From: Tissierellia bacterium
Lineage (GTDB): Bacteria; Bacillota; Clostridia; Peptostreptococcales; Acidaminobacteraceae
Direction: 5' to 3'
Assembly (NCBI GenBank): GCA_012838225.1
Contig: DUPT01000042.1
Span: forward strand, 43,902 to 107,901
DNA: 64,000 nucleotides
Position 1 is the first letter of the stretch. Every line of letters starts with the position of its first letter. A model generated the notes under the pieces. The model was given only the letters and a program-made list of their open reading frames with translations, searched no databases and had not been told where the DNA came from. The position numbers were made by a program, and so were the translations under genes. This document shows, piece by piece, positions 60,791-64,000 of the stretch.

Positions 60791-60834
60791 CTATTAGACA
60801 AGCTTTTAGTCCTTCAAGCCTTGACTCAGGTCAA
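60791..60834 (-). promoter_or_regulatory. promoter with FNR/HcpR-type palindrome
   Basis: TTGAC-N4-GTCAA (60821-60834) is the half-site pattern of the CRP/FNR family (HcpR, DNR-like). A possible -10 TAATAG lies at 60791-60796. The palindrome centre would then be about 42-44 bases before the transcription start, the usual place for a class II activator. Confidence 0.5.
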
Positions 60835-60887
60835 AATATATCGGTTTTCTACCAATAGATCGCCCCTTCAAAGCTATCGGACAACAG

Positions 60888-62168
60888 CTAAACGACGAGG
60901 GATCGCTCCTCTGAAAACTGATCATAGCTTTTCTTTTGCATGATATCGTCTAGGATCTCGACTAGGCGATAGACATCCTCAAAGGAGGTGTACATCGGCG
61001 CCGGGGCTAAACGGATCACGTTGGGCTCTCTAAAATCCGGAATGACCTGTCTGGCCTTTAGGGCGAGTGAGATCCGGAAGGCGTCCTCGTGCTCGAGTGC
61101 CACGTGGCCGCCTCGCCGGCTATGTTCGAGCAGTGTCCCGTTATTAAAGCCATAGCGGCTCAGTCTCTGTTCGATCAGCCAGATCAGGTAGTCGGTCAGT
61201 CGGAGTGATTTTTCTCGAATATTGTCGATGCCGGCTTCGTTATACAGCTTGACGACCCCCTCGATCGGGGCCATCGACAGCATATTCGGGGTACCGGTCA
61301 ACCAGGCATCGACGTCCGGGGCCGGTGTATGCTCGTGATCAAGCAAAAACTGGGTTTCTTTTCGGTTGCCATGCCAGCCGGCCAGTCCCGGTCGAGTGCC
61401 GAAGTGTCTTTTATTGATATAGAGACCGGCATTCGAGCCGGGGCCGGCAGAGATATGCTTATAGGTGCACCAGACGGCAAAGTCCGGCTCGATCTGCTTG
61501 AAGTCATGCGGGACCGATCCGATCGAATGACACAGATCCCAGCCGATCAGTATGTTTTTTTCATGAGCTGCCCGGGTGATCCGGGCCATATCCAGCAGTT
61601 GAGCCGATCGATACATCACCGCCGGAAACAACGCCACCGCTACGGTCTCATCCATGGCCGCGATGATATCGTCTTCTTCGATATTTCGGCCATCACGTGA
61701 TCGGACCGACACGACTGCCTCTGTCGGATCGAGTCCGTGTAGTAGCACCTGCGACACGACAGCATGGATATCGGTCGGGAAATTCAGCTCATCCACCAGG
61801 ATCTTATAGCGCTGCTTCGTCGGTCGATAGAAGGTGGCCAGAAGCTGGTGGATATTGATCGTGACACTGTTGGTGATGGTCAACTCATTGGCGTCGGCCT
61901 TTAGCATCTGAGAAAACAAGCCGCCCAGATACTGAGGGAATTTGAAGTATTTGCCGTCCTCGACATTCCACATCAGGATCTTGTCTTTTTTCCAGACCTC
62001 GAGCATATCAAGGACCGACTTCTCGGCATCCTTTGAGCAGGCTCCCAAAGAATTGCCATCAAAGTAGAGCTCGTTTTCTCCCAGATAGAAGCGCTCCTTG
62101 TACTGAGCCAGTTGATCCTGCTGATCGAGTTGCCGGGCAAAGTCGATCCCTAATTGAAAATTTGCCAT
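60888..62168 (-). CDS. kynU: kynureninase
   Basis: A 426-residue PLP enzyme splitting kynurenine to anthranilate and alanine. Family motifs are YFDGNSLGACSKDAEKSV, LTITNSVTINIHQLLATFY, LVDELNFPTDIHAVVSQV, DLCHSIGSVPHD, and the PLP Lys in AVWCTYKHISAGPGS (Lys 237). RPGLAGWHGNRKETQF and RRGGHVALEHED also fit. Transcribed alone, divergent from an Lrp/AsnC gene. Confidence 0.95.
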   Translation of the reverse strand: MANFQLGIDFARQLDQQDQLAQYKERFYLGENELYFDGNSLGACSKDAEKSVLDMLEVWKKDKILMWNVEDGKYFKFPQYLGGLFSQMLKADANELTITNSVTINIHQLLATFYRPTKQRYKILVDELNFPTDIHAVVSQVLLHGLDPTEAVVSVRSRDGRNIEEDDIIAAMDETVAVALFPAVMYRSAQLLDMARITRAAHEKNILIGWDLCHSIGSVPHDFKQIEPDFAVWCTYKHISAGPGSNAGLYINKRHFGTRPGLAGWHGNRKETQFLLDHEHTPAPDVDAWLTGTPNMLSMAPIEGVVKLYNEAGIDNIREKSLRLTDYLIWLIEQRLSRYGFNNGTLLEHSRRGGHVALEHEDAFRISLALKARQVIPDFREPNVIRLAPAPMYTSFEDVYRLVEILDDIMQKKSYDQFSEERSLVV

Positions 62169-62199
62169 CGTCCACTCCTCTCACACCTTTGTTATCTAG

Positions 62200-62229
62200 A
62201 GTCTATCAAGCCGAGGCAAGCTTTTTCAA
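62200..62229 (-). promoter_or_regulatory. kynU promoter
   Basis: Minus strand -35 TTGAAA (62224-62229), 18-base spacer, -10 TAGACT (62200-62205). Confidence 0.65.
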
Positions 62230-62357
62230 GTCTTTAGAAAAATCCCGTAAATCTTTAGTTTTAATCTTATTTAGACCTGTTATACTGTAAATATATAAGC
62301 TATATCGCAATTCACCATATTTTTTTAAATAATTGCCAGACAACCAATGGAGGAATC

Positions 62358-62810
62358 ATGTCGATCGATGAACTGGATATCGCCATCCTTAATGAGCTGA
62401 CAAAGAACGCCAGAATATCAGCCTCATACATCAGCCAACAGATCAACCTGTCGGTTCCGGCCGTATCAGAAAGGATCAAACGCCTAAAGGATAAGCAGTA
62501 TATCGAACAGTATACGACCATTCTCAATTTGCCAAAGTTCAACATCAACCTGGTCTGCTTCACCTTCTTGACCCTTCGCTATACCGAGGGCGGGATCGAT
62601 CGGTTCAAGCAGTTTGTTGATTCGGAAGCTGAGATATTAGAGTGTCACCAGATCACAGGCGAATACGAATACCTCCTAAAGATCGCTACGGCTAACTCAC
62701 GCAGTCTGGCCGAGCTGTTAGAAAAGCTGAGACAAGAAGCTGATGTACTCACCAGCTCGACTTCGATCACCTTGGGTGCATTAAAAAACGAGCCATCGAT
62801 TCGACTTTAA
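62358..62810 (+). CDS. Lrp/AsnC family transcriptional regulator
   Basis: A 150-residue regulator with N-terminal helix-turn-helix (LDIAILNELTKNARISASYISQQINLSVPAVSERIKRL) and a C-terminal RAM domain (INLVCFTFLTLRYTEGG, ECHQITGEYEYLLKIATANS). Divergent to kynU, like KynR next to kyn genes in pseudomonads, so it probably responds to kynurenine. GGAGG lies before its ATG. Confidence 0.93.
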   Translation: MSIDELDIAILNELTKNARISASYISQQINLSVPAVSERIKRLKDKQYIEQYTTILNLPKFNINLVCFTFLTLRYTEGGIDRFKQFVDSEAEILECHQITGEYEYLLKIATANSRSLAELLEKLRQEADVLTSSTSITLGALKNEPSIRL

Positions 62811-63775
62811 CGTCTAACGCGGCTCGAGCAGATGGCTGTTCCGAATCAAGTATAGCCTAGTCAAGGCCTTTAAAAACTCATAAATAGGGAAATGCCGTTA
62901 GATGCCTAGTATAGTGATGCATCCATTCGTACTAAGTAGGATTTTCTTCCCTTTCATCTCTTCGCGATTTTATAAAAAAGCAAATGGGCTGTTGCATCAT
63001 TAAGAATTCTGCAACAGTCCCATTTTTATTAGTTATGTTTAAATGGATCAGAAACGGAATGCCCGTTCCGCCAGAAAAAAATGGCCAAACATAATATCAA
63101 TAACATCCCCCTACAATTAAAGAAATTTCTAACGAAATAAAGGCTCCTGCATATTATTTCAACACCGATAGCATATAGTAGGTGTCGGTAGGAATCTTGG
63201 TCCACTATGATGTCAGTAGAAAGTGCCGTGGACACCAGACCAAAGCAGAAGAATTAAAACTTAGATTCACCAACACTATAGAGAGGTTCGATCGAGGTCT
63301 ACTCAAAGAAATGCGATGCAGAAATCGGTTGATTGGCATTTTCAAGTAGTTGAGGTTCGGTTAAAGATGACCATCATTACAGTGTGAGGTGATATAAGGT
63401 ATTATCCTCCGATGAATATTGTCAAGACGGTTTTTCAAATGAAACTGTAAACACTTTGCGAACGAGACAGATTCACAGAGATTTTCGTACAGAAACGGCT
63501 TGAAATCAGGTGAGAAAAACCAATGCTTGCCGGATTCGTGAAGTATCTGCCATCTGCGCGTATGGATTGCACCGTTCCGCGATTCACGGTGTTGTGCAGC
63601 CGGTGCGCGGCTTCACGTGACCTTTTGCGGTTCGGCTGGTTATCGTCCGATTTCGTGAAGTGCAAGGGCGCGTCCAGCGTACAGAGCATCGAATATCCCG
63701 CCTAAAACCGCTGAAAACGCAAAAACACCCCGCACCATGCGTCCTGTAAACACACGGTGCGGGGTGTTCGTTCTG
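62811..63775. other. gene-free degenerate region with one hairpin
   Basis: No reading frame here carries recognised protein motifs. The clear element is a hairpin at 62982-63025: AAATGGG, TGTTGCA and their complements TGCAACA, CCCATTT around a 13-base loop, flanked by A and T runs. CTGTTGCA-type ends are common in transposable elements, so this may be an insertion-sequence relic. The stretch 63500-63700 is GC-richer and has a base use unlike its neighbours. Confidence 0.45.
63719..63769 (-). terminator. 13-bp-stem terminator
   Basis: AACACCCCGCACC (63724-63736) pairs with GGTGCGGGGTGTT (63756-63768). On the minus strand TTTTT follows the stem, seven bases after the stop of the truncated frame at 63776. 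Confidence 0.85.
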
Positions 63776-63907
63776 TTATGCGGCTTTCGTCAGATACACG
63801 ATCCCGGCGGCTAAATCCACACGGTCAACGTCATATCCTGCGTTGTAGATGGTATTGGACAGCGGTCTGTCCTGTGCCAGATGCGGCGGGCGCTTCACGC
63901 TCTCTAC
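63776..63907 (-). pseudogene. truncated 3' end of an unidentified gene
   Basis: The minus strand reads an uninterrupted 43-codon tail, including VKRPPHLAQDRPLSNTIYNAG and YDVDRVDLAAGIVYLTKAA, then a stop and a strong terminator. Just upstream the frame ends with TGA where a tandem repeat begins, so the 5' part is lost. Family not recognised. Confidence 0.5.
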
Positions 63908-63950
63908 TCAGGTGGTTCTGATTCAGGTTGTTACTACTCAGGTTGTTAAA
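63906..63950. repeat. three imperfect 15-bp tandem repeats
   Basis: ACTCAGGTGGTTCTG, ATTCAGGTTGTTACT and ACTCAGGTTGTTAAA follow one another directly, sharing the core TCAGGTtGTT. They sit at the break of the truncated gene and may mark a recombination junction. Confidence 0.6.
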
Positions 63951-64000
63951 AGTTATCGGACGGTTCACAAAATATTTCGCACGAACTGGGTGCATATTTC

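Noticed and set aside
63435..63705. Overlapping short open frames on both strands near 63.5 kb as real genes
   Set aside because: No ribosome sites, no recognisable motifs and atypical composition; treated as degenerate DNA.
1..64000. CRISPR arrays, rRNA or tRNA genes
   Set aside because: No regularly spaced repeats, rRNA landmarks or cloverleaf sequences with T-loop consensus were noticed on either strand.

Overview
The window reads as a chromosomal segment of an anaerobic Bacillota (Clostridia-like) bacterium of moderate-to-high GC. Pointers are a ThiT-type thiamine ECC component under a TPP riboswitch, a type III pantothenate kinase, a small alarmone synthetase, a Bcd-EtfBA operon, a NuoE/NuoF/GltD-fusion flavin complex and a Na+-decarboxylase beta subunit. 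Most genes lie on the minus strand in tight operons with ATGA overlaps, strong GGAGG ribosome sites and compact intrinsic terminators. No rRNA, tRNA or CRISPR array was seen. I do not name a genus.

Layout, 1-14.8 kb: a TetR-controlled ABC-2 exporter (cut by the window edge), an isochorismatase-family hydrolase, thiT with its riboswitch, csaA, a TSUP permease, free-Met-sulfoxide reductase, mutY, an elaA/DUF1002/ypfJ operon, the iron-uptake operon feoA-feoB-small Cys-rich protein behind a Fur box, and bcd-etfB-etfA behind a Rex-like site. 14.9-26 kb: mgtE-ydcF-dsbA-DUF2500 preceded by a short translated leader peptide, ftsH with a zinc-ribbon gene, then a marR-ABC-ABC-alarmone synthetase-tetR operon. 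26-33.3 kb: yebC, an orphan FtsX-like permease, an M20 amidohydrolase/PPOX/OadG-like/OadB operon and an SLC13-type permease.

33.4-43.2 kb is the most unusual block: ten overlapping minus-strand genes with four different B12-binding radical SAM proteins, a GH3-family acyl-adenylating enzyme, two GNAT-like proteins, a zinc-phospholipase-C-like protein, a DUF523 protein and a small membrane protein. It looks like an uncharacterised pathway, perhaps for a lipid or acyl-amide product. Then come coaX, a thioredoxin-like gene, ung and a glutathione-peroxidase-type gene, followed by an AT-rich patch of broken genes (DUF1016 nuclease and RhuM remnants).

46.5-54.8 kb holds a three-subunit flavin/Fe-S complex that resembles the Stn family of bifurcating transhydrogenases, with a degenerate molybdopterin domain. 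Next is an operon of DUF1538 membrane protein, tandem PII protein and a glutaredoxin-like protein whose CxxC motif reads UGA-Pro-His-Cys. The UGA is followed by a SECIS-like stem-loop, so this is almost certainly a selenoprotein that ordinary gene calling splits. 55-62.8 kb: a B3/4-domain protein, a GPP34-like protein, a cyclase-family hydrolase, M81 peptidase-ROK pair, a Ric-like small protein, kynureninase and a divergent Lrp/AsnC regulator. The last 1.2 kb carries no intact gene and looks like the eroded edge of transferred DNA.
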